Source: Pseudomonadota bacterium
GTDB taxonomy: Bacteria > Pseudomonadota > Gammaproteobacteria > Steroidobacterales > Steroidobacteraceae
Direction: 5' to 3'
Length of the DNA: 64,000 nt
Assembly (NCBI GenBank): GCA_018241445.1
Contig: JAFEDT010000006.1
Span: 1-64,000, forward strand
Positions 17,593 through 25,920 of this stretch are shown piece by piece (the first letter of the stretch is position 1; each line of letters opens with the position of its first letter). The notes below the pieces were generated by a model, which saw only the letters and a list, made by a program, of their open reading frames with translations, searched no databases and had not been told where the DNA came from. Made by a program: the position numbers and the translations under genes.

Positions 17593-18696
17593 CTAGGGCA
17601 GCGGCCTGAAGACCATCACCGCTGCCATGTCGTTGCCCAGGTGGGGCGCCGAAACATACAGCCGGTCCAGCTCACTGGAGTACAGGCTCGTCTTGGCCAT
17701 CACGGCGGTATCGACTGTGGGTAGCCGCCGATAAACGTCGTGGGCCCCGATGCTGTAGGTCTCGATGTGACCGACCCCGGTGGAGGCGTAAATGCGCTGC
17801 CGTTTGTGGTCGACAAAGATTCCGTCCGCCCAGCCGCCGATCGGCAGGGTCGCAACCGCGTGCCCGTTGCCGGCGTTCAGCACGATGATCGACCCGCGCA
17901 TCGAGGAGTCGCGGCACGCCACGTAAAGACGGTCATGCGGGCTGTCGAGGGTGATGGCCAGATTGGCATGTCCGCCCGCGGGCAGTTTCCACTTGTCGAT
18001 TACCCGTCGTGTCTTCAGGTCCACGACGGCGACCGCGGTCTCGTCGATCAGGTTGACGTACAGCAAATGCTTCGCCGGATCGATGACCGAGGCCTCGAGC
18101 CCGGGGGTGGCGACGGGAATATCGGCCACCTTCTGCATACTCACCGTGTCCACAATGGAGATGAGCGAGTGATCCATGCCGGCATCTTCGCCGCCGTTGT
18201 TCACGTAGATGAAGTGTGACTGCGGCTCGTAGACCAGCCAGTCGGCGCCGCGCGCCAGCGGAATGGTCTTGAGCAGCGCATAGTCCTCGCCGCTGAATAC
18301 CTTCACGTTGCCCTGTTCGCTGTCGGCCACGAACAGGCGCTTCACTGCCGGGCTGTAGAAGATCCCGTGCAGGTTGCCGAAGCCGGGGATCATCTTCAGC
18401 ACCTGCCCGTCCTTCAGATTGAGGACGGCGACTGACTTGGCGGCCTGCGGCGTCGCGAACAGACGTTTGCCAGCCAGGTCGATCGACAGGTAGTCGGAAT
18501 AGGGGCCGGGTGGAACTGCCGGCATTGTCATCGTTCTTTCCAGCGCCAGGGGTGCGTTGTCGGCCGACGCTGCCGCGGCACCGAATGACAGGCAACAGGC
18601 TGACACTGCGGCCGCCAGCGCGAGCAGGGCGCCACGTGCGCTGCTACGCCCGTCACACCCGGCGGATTCGTTGGCGAAGAAATTCTTCATGAGCAT
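17593..18696 (-). CDS. Exported YVTN/YncE-like beta-propeller protein
   Basis: Predicted periplasmic seven-bladed beta-propeller of unknown function. An N-terminal signal segment (ALLALAAAVSACCLSFGAAA) precedes repeated blades with the pattern (K/R)RLFVAD...G.V.V(F/L)...., for example SIDLAGKRLFATPQAAKSVA, PAVKRLFVADSEQGNVKVF, HLLYVNLIDETAVAVVDLKT, and HDRLYVACRD. No catalytic motif is visible. The CDS starts right after the stop of the upstream TonB receptor (18697), so the two are translationally coupled; ATG at 18690 is an equally good start. In other genomes such proteins accompany TonB receptors, possibly as a periplasmic binding partner (inference). Confidence 0.78.
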   Translation of the reverse strand: MLMKNFFANESAGCDGRSSARGALLALAAAVSACCLSFGAAAASADNAPLALERTMTMPAVPPGPYSDYLSIDLAGKRLFATPQAAKSVAVLNLKDGQVLKMIPGFGNLHGIFYSPAVKRLFVADSEQGNVKVFSGEDYALLKTIPLARGADWLVYEPQSHFIYVNNGGEDAGMDHSLISIVDTVSMQKVADIPVATPGLEASVIDPAKHLLYVNLIDETAVAVVDLKTRRVIDKWKLPAGGHANLAITLDSPHDRLYVACRDSSMRGSIIVLNAGNGHAVATLPIGGWADGIFVDHKRQRIYASTGVGHIETYSIGAHDVYRRLPTVDTAVMAKTSLYSSELDRLYVSAPHLGNDMAAVMVFRPLP

Positions 18697-21267
18697 TCAA
18701 TACCTGTAGCTGATCGACAGGCCGAAAGTGCGCGGCTGGATCACCGCCGCGGCCAGCGGCGGTGAGAACCCGTCGATGACTTCGGAGGTGACGTGAATGA
18801 TCCCGTATTCGTTGGTGGCGTTCTTGAGGTAGGCCCGGACCGAGAGGTTGCGGTAATCCACGCCGGCGCGCAGATCAAGCAGGTGATACTCGGGCATGAC
18901 CGTGCGACTCATGTTCGCCGGCAGGCCCGCGACAAATTCGGCGGTGCGCTCTCCCGTGTAACTGAAACTTGCGCCCACCGAGCCGTTGAGCACGCTGCTG
19001 ATGGGAAAGTCGTAGTCAGCGGACACATTGGCGGAGAACTTGGGCACGTCCGGCAGTTCGTCGCCCTTGCGGCCGCCGATCCCGGGCGCATCCGTGGTCA
19101 GGTAGGCGTGGGTGTAGGCCGCGTTCGCCGCCAGGCTGAGCCCGGCGAGCGGCTTCCACGTCCAGGCCGCCTCAAAGCCGTTGCTGCGCGCGTCGGAGCC
19201 GTTGCCGGTGATGATGAAGCCGCCGATTTCCGACAGGACCTGCATCTTGCTCCACTCGACGTCGAAGGCGGACAGGTCGAGGGTCATGCGCTGCTGGGGA
19301 AAGCTGGCCTTGTAGCCCAGCTCATAACTGGTCAGCGTGTCGGGACCATAAGTGGAAGGGGCGCCGGCGTACACGCTGGTGGTCGTCAGGCCGGTGGGGC
19401 CGCCGGGCCTGAAGCCGGAGGCGACCCGGATGTACGCCATGTGCTGATCGTTGAAGTTGTAGCTGGGAGAAAAGAGGTAGGTGGTCGAGTTGCTGGAGGT
19501 GCTCGCGATTGCCACGGCCGGCGGGCCGTTGAACAGGCCGGAGAACGGCGTGAAGTTGTCCTCGGAATCGTGCGTGAACCGCACCCCCGCCAGCACCTTG
19601 AACTTGGGCGTGAAATGGTACGTCAGGTCGCCGTACACAGCGTATTCCTTGTAGGAATCGTTGTTGGGATCGACGAAAAGGTGGTCCAGGCCGGGCACCG
19701 GCTGCACGTTGGGAAGCGTGAAGCCGGTCATGTCCTCGGGCTGGACGCTCTTTTCGTGCGTGAAATAGAACCCGCCCAGCCACTCGAGCCGGTTGCTGTC
19801 GGGCGAGGAGAGCCTGAGCTCCTGGGTGATCTTGTGGTCGGCGAGCGTCACGTGATCGGTCACGCCCAGGTTCGGTACGTTGATGATGCTCGACAGCAGC
19901 GGGCCGAAGCGGTTGGTGAAGTCGATGCCGGTGTTGCCCGACTGCCGCTGGTAGCTGCTGATGGAGGTCAGCGCGGCCCAGCCGAAATCGTAGTTGGCGC
20001 GCAGGCTGTAGAGCGCGCTGTGCAGGTCCCACTGCTCATCCACGTAGCGCAGCTGTTTGTACTTGCCGTAGATCGGGGTCAGGTTGGCATCGACATCGAC
20101 CGTCGACGCGCCCGAGGTGGTATTGGCCTGCAGCATGGCGGACAACTGCACGGTCAGCTTGTCGGTCGGCTGCCACAGTACTGCCAGACGCCCGCCCGAG
20201 ACGCGCGAGGCGTTGACGTTCCTGATGTTGCGCTGCACGTTGTCGATGTAGCCGGGATCGTGACGATCGTAGGCACTCAGGGTGACGCCCAGCTTGTCGG
20301 CGATCAGCGGGCCGGTCCACATGCCGCGCACGCCCCAGCCCTGGCCGCCGCCATCGACTGAGCTGCCGTCGAGATCGATGTGGCCACTGTAGTGCGTCAG
20401 GCTCGGCGGCACGGTCACATACTTGATCAGTCCGCCCATGGAGCTTGCGCCGTACAGCGTCCCCTGCGGGCCACGCAGGACTTCGACGCGCTGCAGCGTG
20501 GCGGGATCCAGATCGACAGTCGTCACGGATCCGAGCGCGTTGGCGGTCGTGGTTCCGAAGGGAGAGTCGTCAATGTAGGTGCTGGTGGTAGCCGCAGTCG
20601 CAAAACCCAAACCGGTGGTGATGCCGCGCAGGATGATTGCGGTCTGCCCGGGCTGGGTGGAAATCAGGTTCAGCCCCGGCACGGTCGCGGAGTAGTCCGC
20701 CAGGCGCACCGCGCCCTGGCGCGCGAGATCGGCCGCCTGCACCGCGGTGACGGGAGCCGGGACCTGCAGCAGGTTTTCCGAGCGCTTCTGCGCCGTCACG
20801 ATGACCTCACTGAGCCCATCCTGATCCTTGGACGCAGCCTCGGTAGCAGCGGGTTCCCTGGCGGACGTGGCCGTTGTTCCGGCGGTGCCCGACTTCTGAA
20901 TGGCAATGGTGCCATTGGCGGCGCGCACGAAAGTCAGACCCGATCCCTTGAGGAGCTGGCTGAGCGCGTCGCTGGCCGTCAGCTCACCGTGTACAGCCGG
21001 GGCCGTCTTGCCGGCGGTCAGCGTCGTCGGGGCGACGACGGTCAGGCCGGACTGCCCGCCGAATGCCATGAGCGCATTCGCCAGGGGCATGGCGTTGATT
21101 TCAAAGTGCCGCGGCGAGTCGTCCGCCGCCAGAGCCACCGATCCGGCGCACAGCAGGAGCGTTGCGAGCAGCGCCGCCACAGAGCCGCCGGCGGGCGCAA
21201 CGCGCGCACCAGGCCGCTGTCCCGAATCCGCGCCGTGCACCCACGTCCGCATGTCAGTGTTCGTCAT
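18697..21267 (-). CDS. TonB-dependent receptor with N-terminal STN domain
   Basis: Outer-membrane importer. A long signal region is followed by an STN domain at about residues 50-120 (HFEINAMPLANALMAFGGQS, LTVVAPTTLTAGKT, GSGLTFVRAANGTIAI), the TonB box/plug (SEVIVTAQKRSENLLQVPAP, GLNLISTQPGQTAIILRGIT, VEVLRGPQGTLYGASSMGG) and a barrel ending AVIQPRTFGLSISYRY. STN domains usually signal to a FecR-type anti-sigma factor, but no fecI/fecR pair is in the window. Start: ATG at 21267 has GGAGGAG 7 bp upstream, giving 856 residues; the longer frame to 21393 is unlikely. The adjacent propeller gene is coupled downstream, and an STN-only gene is divergent upstream. Confidence 0.92.
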   Translation of the reverse strand: MTNTDMRTWVHGADSGQRPGARVAPAGGSVAALLATLLLCAGSVALAADDSPRHFEINAMPLANALMAFGGQSGLTVVAPTTLTAGKTAPAVHGELTASDALSQLLKGSGLTFVRAANGTIAIQKSGTAGTTATSAREPAATEAASKDQDGLSEVIVTAQKRSENLLQVPAPVTAVQAADLARQGAVRLADYSATVPGLNLISTQPGQTAIILRGITTGLGFATAATTSTYIDDSPFGTTTANALGSVTTVDLDPATLQRVEVLRGPQGTLYGASSMGGLIKYVTVPPSLTHYSGHIDLDGSSVDGGGQGWGVRGMWTGPLIADKLGVTLSAYDRHDPGYIDNVQRNIRNVNASRVSGGRLAVLWQPTDKLTVQLSAMLQANTTSGASTVDVDANLTPIYGKYKQLRYVDEQWDLHSALYSLRANYDFGWAALTSISSYQRQSGNTGIDFTNRFGPLLSSIINVPNLGVTDHVTLADHKITQELRLSSPDSNRLEWLGGFYFTHEKSVQPEDMTGFTLPNVQPVPGLDHLFVDPNNDSYKEYAVYGDLTYHFTPKFKVLAGVRFTHDSEDNFTPFSGLFNGPPAVAIASTSSNSTTYLFSPSYNFNDQHMAYIRVASGFRPGGPTGLTTTSVYAGAPSTYGPDTLTSYELGYKASFPQQRMTLDLSAFDVEWSKMQVLSEIGGFIITGNGSDARSNGFEAAWTWKPLAGLSLAANAAYTHAYLTTDAPGIGGRKGDELPDVPKFSANVSADYDFPISSVLNGSVGASFSYTGERTAEFVAGLPANMSRTVMPEYHLLDLRAGVDYRNLSVRAYLKNATNEYGIIHVTSEVIDGFSPPLAAAVIQPRTFGLSISYRY

Positions 21268-21458
21268 CTCCGCGCTCCTCCCCCTGCCGAATGGCCGCAT
21301 TTTGAAACTATGACGGATGAACTGCCGCGATCGACACCCACTGCAAGCTGCCCGGGGCAGGGCGGCCTGAAGACCCGGCGTCGATTGGCCCATACGGTGT
21401 CGATTGGCTGATGCGGAACGTCATAGCCGTTGCAATGGCCGCAGACAGGAGAGGTGGG

Positions 21459-21812
21459 ATGCTGGAATGGACTGCACGCTGGCTCCGGAGCCGGCCCGCA
21501 AGCCGCCCGCTGCTGGTGTGCCTGGCGCTGATCATGATCGCCGCCCCGATCAGTATCCGCGCCGACGAAGCCACCATACACTTCGACATCAAGGCGCAGC
21601 GGCTCTCCGAGGCGTTGATGGCTTTCGGCGCCCAGACGGGCGCCATCGTAATAGCCCCCAGCAAGCTCACCAGCAGCAAGATCTCCACCCCTGTGACCGG
21701 CCTGCTGACCCGCGAGCAGGCCCTGACCCGGATGCTTCAGGGAACGGGCCTCAGGTATGAGACCAACTCCGACGGCACGATCCTGATCGTGCGCGCCCCC
21801 CGCCACCGATGA
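21459..21812 (+). CDS. Solitary STN-domain exported protein
   Basis: A 117-residue protein made of a signal peptide (SRPLLVCLALIMIAAPISIRA) and one STN domain (IHFDIKAQRLSEALMAFGAQ, IVIAPSKLTSSKI, GTGLRYETNSDGTILIV), after which it simply stops. The domain is plainly homologous to the STN of the divergent receptor; both share ALMAFGxQ and VxAPxxLT. No plug, barrel or secretin part follows in any frame, so it is not an obvious frameshifted receptor. ATG at 21459 has AGGAG 7 bp upstream. It overlaps or nearly abuts the next gene. Its role is unknown; it may compete with or replace the receptor STN in signalling. Confidence 0.75.
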   Translation: MLEWTARWLRSRPASRPLLVCLALIMIAAPISIRADEATIHFDIKAQRLSEALMAFGAQTGAIVIAPSKLTSSKISTPVTGLLTREQALTRMLQGTGLRYETNSDGTILIVRAPRHR

Positions 21813-21823
21813 GGAGAACAACC

Positions 21824-22336
21824 GTGCTGATGACTGGACGCTTGACGGCAATCACATGCGTCGTTGCCGCGATGATGACTCTTGCCGGCAGGCCGGCGCA
21901 GGCGCAGGCCATGTCCGGGCGCGACCTGGGGGTGAACGAGGTCCATGTCGCCTATTACAAGACACCGCCGGGCCGACAGGACGAGTGGCTGGCGGTCTAC
22001 AAAAAATATCACCAGCCCATCATGGACTATGAAATCAAGAAGGGCGTGGTCATCAGCAATACGATGTTCGCACCCCGGTACCATGATGGCGCGCAGTCCT
22101 GGGACTTCGTGATCATCACTGTCACGCCACCGGCCGGAAAGGGCCCGCAACTGGGCATGACGCGCGCGCAGCTGATCAGGAAGCTTTTCCCGGACATCGA
22201 GGATTACGCACGGGGCGAGCGCCAGCGCTGGGCCCTGACCCTGGTGTGCCAGGAAGGAGACCTGGTGCAGATCGACACCACCCGCAACCCGCTGTCGCTG
22301 TATTACCCGCTCGATATTCCCGAAAAGAAGGAGTAA
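21824..22336 (+). CDS. Small exported protein, possible dimeric alpha/beta-barrel fold
   Basis: Unrecognised 170-residue exported protein. A signal peptide (TAITCVVAAMMTLAGRPAQAQA) precedes a domain with a beta strand (VNEVHVAYYKT), a long amphipathic helix (GRQDEWLAVYKKYHQPIMDYEIKKG) and another strand (DFVIITVTPP). This is the order seen in EthD/ABM-type barrels, and the gene at 47891-48331 shows the same layout. Start: GTG at 21824 has GAGGAG 7 bp upstream; ATG at 21809, overlapping the STN gene stop (ATGA), would add five residues. It is co-directional with the STN gene and probably co-transcribed. Function unknown. Confidence 0.65.
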   Translation: MLMTGRLTAITCVVAAMMTLAGRPAQAQAMSGRDLGVNEVHVAYYKTPPGRQDEWLAVYKKYHQPIMDYEIKKGVVISNTMFAPRYHDGAQSWDFVIITVTPPAGKGPQLGMTRAQLIRKLFPDIEDYARGERQRWALTLVCQEGDLVQIDTTRNPLSLYYPLDIPEKKE

Positions 22337-22381
22337 CGGGCACCGCCGGCCCGCCCGCCGATCGGATCCGCGGCGCGCGGC

Positions 22382-22924
22382 TCAGCCGCCACTGATGTTG
22401 CGCTCCATGCGGATCAGCGGCACCTGGACGCCCCCGACCCGGGCGAATTCCCGGGGGCCGACAGGCCGGAATCCGCAGGCCCGGTAGAGCGGCTCGCCTG
22501 CCAGGGTCGCCATCAGCTCGACCCGCCGGAACCCCGCTTCGCGGGCGGCAGCCGTGCACAGCTCCATGACCAGGCGGCCGACGCCGCGCCGCGCGAAAGC
22601 GGGGTCGGTGTACATCGCGCGGACTTTGGCGGCGTCCCGGGAGGGGTCCAGCGGCGCAGGCGTGCGTGCGACCACGCTGTCGTCGCCGCCATAGAGCGTC
22701 GCGCGCCAGCTCCAGCCGCCGCATCCCGCCAGCCTGCCGTCTTCCTCAACGAGAAAGTACGTTTGATCGCGGATGAGCTGGGTATCGAGGCCCATCACCT
22801 TGTGACTGGCGCTGATCTGCTCGGGGGAAAGAAATCCGGTCTGCAGCTGCGTGATCGACCGGGCCATCAGTGCATGCAGTGCGTCGAGATCGCTGAATTG
22901 CGCCAGCCGATGGGTGAACGCCAT
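22382..22924 (-). CDS. GNAT-family N-acetyltransferase
   Basis: Predicted cytoplasmic acetyl-CoA-dependent acyltransferase of 180 residues. Motif A with the pyrophosphate loop reads ARRGVGRLVMELC near residue 110 (R-R-G-V-G-R). Preceding strand AAKVRAMYTDPAF and following motif B (GEPLYRACGFRPVGP) complete the GNAT fold. Substrate unknown. ATG at 22924 is preferred (GAGG 11 bp upstream; MAFTHRLAQFSD resembles normal GNAT starts); a GTG at 22948 is possible. It is convergent with the small exported protein gene and 60 bp downstream of the third TonB receptor on the same strand. Confidence 0.85.
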   Translation of the reverse strand: MAFTHRLAQFSDLDALHALMARSITQLQTGFLSPEQISASHKVMGLDTQLIRDQTYFLVEEDGRLAGCGGWSWRATLYGGDDSVVARTPAPLDPSRDAAKVRAMYTDPAFARRGVGRLVMELCTAAAREAGFRRVELMATLAGEPLYRACGFRPVGPREFARVGGVQVPLIRMERNISGG

Positions 22925-23011
22925 GCTGCAGCAGTCCTCGAACCGCACTCCACCGGCCAGCGCGGGGCGGGAGAGCGACTCCCCGCCCCGCGTGCCCTTG
23001 ACTGGTGTTCC

Positions 23012-25708
23012 TTAGAACTTCGCCTGTACGCTCACGTACCAGAATCCGCCATTGATGCCGAACGGGCCGCCGTTGCGGGGATAGACCTGGCCATCCGACA
23101 AACCGCCGGTCACAGGATAGATCGGATTGCTGGGCGTCGCGGCAATCCTGTCCGGACGGGTATTGAACACGTTGACCGCACCCAGTGTGAAGGTGTAGCG
23201 GTCCATGACGGTGTAGCTGGCGTCCACATCCGTGGTGAACTTTGCGCCGAACTTCTGTCCCGCCAGGATCGACCCACTGTTCGGGTCGATCGCGGTCGGG
23301 TAGTCGTTGGCGTCGATCCAGGAGCCGTAGTAGTTCTCGCGCAGACTCAAGGCGAAGGCGTCATGCACCCAGTTGGCGGTGAAGGTCGCGCGATGATTCG
23401 GCGCCAGGTGTTCCACGTCGATGATCTGGTCGTTGCTGATGACAGTCGGGTCGAACTTGGTGACGTCGCTCTTGTTGTAGTTATAGGCAAGACTCAGGTT
23501 CAGCTTGCCGTCAGCAAAGTCCGTGCGCCAGGTGCCGACCAGGTCCACGCCCTTGGTCGTGGTACTGAAGGTGTTGGTGAAGTATTGAACCTGTCCGCCA
23601 TCGCCGACCGAAGCCAGCTCCGGCAGGGCGGCGATATCGGCAGGAGTCACATTGTAGGTGCGTGAGATGAAGATACGGTCGCGCACGTCGATCTGGTAGA
23701 AATCGAGCGTTGCCGTGAAGGCGCCCGACGGGGTGAATACCAGGCCGGCGCCGTAGTTGGTCGATTTCTCGGGCTTTAGCGCCTGGGCGCCGTAGTAGCG
23801 TGCGACGGCACTGGTCACCGGGAAGGTGCCGGTCTGCGTCGAGACGCCGGCGATGAAGTTGGTGGTCAGGACCTGGGCGTTGTTCTGCCCCGGCGAGGGC
23901 GCGTGGAAGCCGCTGCCCACCGTGGCACGCACTGCCAGGGTATCGATGATGTGCCAGATTACGTTGAACTTGCCCACGGTGGCGCTGCCGAAACTGGAGT
24001 AGTTTTCGTAGCGACCGGCCACGCCCATGCTCAGCGACTTGAGCACGTCGCCTTCCAGGCCCACGTAGAAGCCGCGGCTGTTCTGGCTGTGCGTGCCGGC
24101 GTAGGTCGGGCTGGTGCCACCGTAGCCGCTGGCAGCCGGATCCTCGGTCGCGGTAAACGTCCCGGTCGGCGCATAGACGCCCGGCGAGGTCTGCACATAC
24201 AGCGGGTGGGGACTGGCGTACGGACCGGCGGCGTACGACTGGAAGTCGCCCGCGGTCGCCTCGTAGGACTCGTGGCGGAACTCGGCGCCGCCGGAGAGGG
24301 TCAGCGGGCTCGCCAGTCCCGCATTGATGTTGTATGTCAGGTCCAGGTTGAAGTCGGACTCCTTCTGGATCAGCTGGCCGAACCTGAAGCTGGTCTGCGA
24401 GGCCGAGCCGAACGAGGGGCTGATGGAGCTGTACATCGACAGATCCAGCGCGTTGCGGCTCTGGGATGTCGACAGATCGTAGTTCAACCCGGATTCGGTG
24501 CTGCCCTTGTAGCCCAACGTGCCATACGCCTGCTTGGTCTTGCCGACAAAGCGCGGCGTAAAGCCGGCCGGGTAGATCGAGCTGAGCAGGAATGTGTTGT
24601 TGTCCTGCACGTAGCCGTCCGCCGGACAGGTCGGATTGCCGGCCGGACACTGCGTCTCGTAGTACGGATGCTGGAAGAAGGACCGGCCGCCGAGATCGTC
24701 GACGCCACCGGCCGTGTTGGTGAATGGCCGTGTCCCGACCAGGGAGGAACGGAAGTTGAAGCTCTCGTTGGTCTGGATATCCGCAAAATTGGCGATCAGG
24801 TAGAGCTTGCTGCGGTCGGTCACCTCCAGGCCTGAGTTGAGCAGCAGCTTGAAGCCACGGCTTGGCGACTGGCCGAAGATCTGCACCGGCAGGGGATAGT
24901 TCGGCAGCTGGCTGGCGAGTGCCGGATTTTCCTGGGCGAACGCGACCGCGGTCGGCCGTGTGGCGCCCGTGCTGGTCTGGTTGTCATGGTAAAACTCGGC
25001 CGACAGATTGGCGAAGCCACTGCCGAATTTCAGGCCGCCGTTGGCGTCCACCTGGTAACCGCGGCCGTCGCCATGCTCGTACTGGCCATAGCGCGCGCGC
25101 ACCTCGAATCCCGCATCATCGCGCAGGCCGTAGTTCAACACGCCGGCGATCGCGTCCGATCCATATTGCGCGGTGGCGCCGTCGCGCAGCACGTCCAGTC
25201 GCGCGATGGCAATCGTCGGGATCACAGAGAGGTCCGATCCCTGCGACCCGAACGACAGTCCGGTGTCACCGCCGTTGTACACCTGCACCAGCGCCGACCG
25301 GTTGAAGCGCTTGCCGTTTAGCATCACCAGCACCTCGTCCGAGGGCAGGCCGCGCAGCGAGGGCGCGCGTACCAGGCTGGAGGCGTCCGAAATCGTGTTC
25401 TGGCCGACGAAGAACGACGGCACGATGTTCTTGACCACGTCGAGCATGTTGGCAGCGGGCTGCGCCTGCAGCTCAGGCCCTCCGATCACGTCGATCGGCG
25501 AGGCCGAATCGGTGACGGTGCGGTCGGTACGGCGGGTACCCGTGATCACGACCTCGCCCAGGGCTGACGCGCCTTGCGCCCCTGCACCCTCGCTCTGCGC
25601 GGCTGGGCTCGTCTGCGCGGGCGCCGGGCCGGCGGCCGCCAGGAAAACGAGAAGTGCAGCCAAGCCGGGAAACCGGCGCGCCAGCGTGCCGTTGCATTGA
25701 GAAGACAT
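23012..25708 (-). CDS. TonB-dependent outer-membrane receptor
   Basis: Outer-membrane importer of 898 residues. Signal peptide GLAALLVFLAAAGPAPAQ; TonB box-like GEVVITGTRRTDRTV near residue 51; plug with NMLDVVKNIVPSFFVGQNTI, the VLVMLNGKRFNRSALVQV stretch, IARLDVLRDGATAQYGSDAI and GVLNYGLRDDAG; barrel ending GFWYVSVQAKF. It lacks an STN domain. The plug is of the class often annotated for siderophore, cobalamin or peptide-like ligands, so the cargo is not predictable. An A-rich leader with GGGGGG precedes the ATG. It is divergent from gamma-glutamyltransferase across 212 bp, which may hint at a gamma-glutamyl or peptide substrate (weak inference). Confidence 0.92.
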   Translation of the reverse strand: MSSQCNGTLARRFPGLAALLVFLAAAGPAPAQTSPAAQSEGAGAQGASALGEVVITGTRRTDRTVTDSASPIDVIGGPELQAQPAANMLDVVKNIVPSFFVGQNTISDASSLVRAPSLRGLPSDEVLVMLNGKRFNRSALVQVYNGGDTGLSFGSQGSDLSVIPTIAIARLDVLRDGATAQYGSDAIAGVLNYGLRDDAGFEVRARYGQYEHGDGRGYQVDANGGLKFGSGFANLSAEFYHDNQTSTGATRPTAVAFAQENPALASQLPNYPLPVQIFGQSPSRGFKLLLNSGLEVTDRSKLYLIANFADIQTNESFNFRSSLVGTRPFTNTAGGVDDLGGRSFFQHPYYETQCPAGNPTCPADGYVQDNNTFLLSSIYPAGFTPRFVGKTKQAYGTLGYKGSTESGLNYDLSTSQSRNALDLSMYSSISPSFGSASQTSFRFGQLIQKESDFNLDLTYNINAGLASPLTLSGGAEFRHESYEATAGDFQSYAAGPYASPHPLYVQTSPGVYAPTGTFTATEDPAASGYGGTSPTYAGTHSQNSRGFYVGLEGDVLKSLSMGVAGRYENYSSFGSATVGKFNVIWHIIDTLAVRATVGSGFHAPSPGQNNAQVLTTNFIAGVSTQTGTFPVTSAVARYYGAQALKPEKSTNYGAGLVFTPSGAFTATLDFYQIDVRDRIFISRTYNVTPADIAALPELASVGDGGQVQYFTNTFSTTTKGVDLVGTWRTDFADGKLNLSLAYNYNKSDVTKFDPTVISNDQIIDVEHLAPNHRATFTANWVHDAFALSLRENYYGSWIDANDYPTAIDPNSGSILAGQKFGAKFTTDVDASYTVMDRYTFTLGAVNVFNTRPDRIAATPSNPIYPVTGGLSDGQVYPRNGGPFGINGGFWYVSVQAKF

Positions 25709-25920
25709 TTTTTAGAACCCCCCTGTCTTGCCTGATACCGACTTCGTCGCAGCCGTACCGCGATGCGTGTCATCGCGGCCCCCGATCGGTGCTTCAAGCT
25801 GTTGTACGAGAAACTGTAACAAATTTATGATGCCTAGCCGGCAGCATCGCCGTCAAGGCACAGTCCGAGAGCACTTATGGCCCGCCCTGGGCCCATGCGA
25901 ATTCGTTGGAATAAAACCAC

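Noticed and set aside
18697..22336. A FecI/FecR-type cell-surface signalling system
   Set aside because: STN domains suggest it, but no ECF sigma or anti-sigma gene is within the window.
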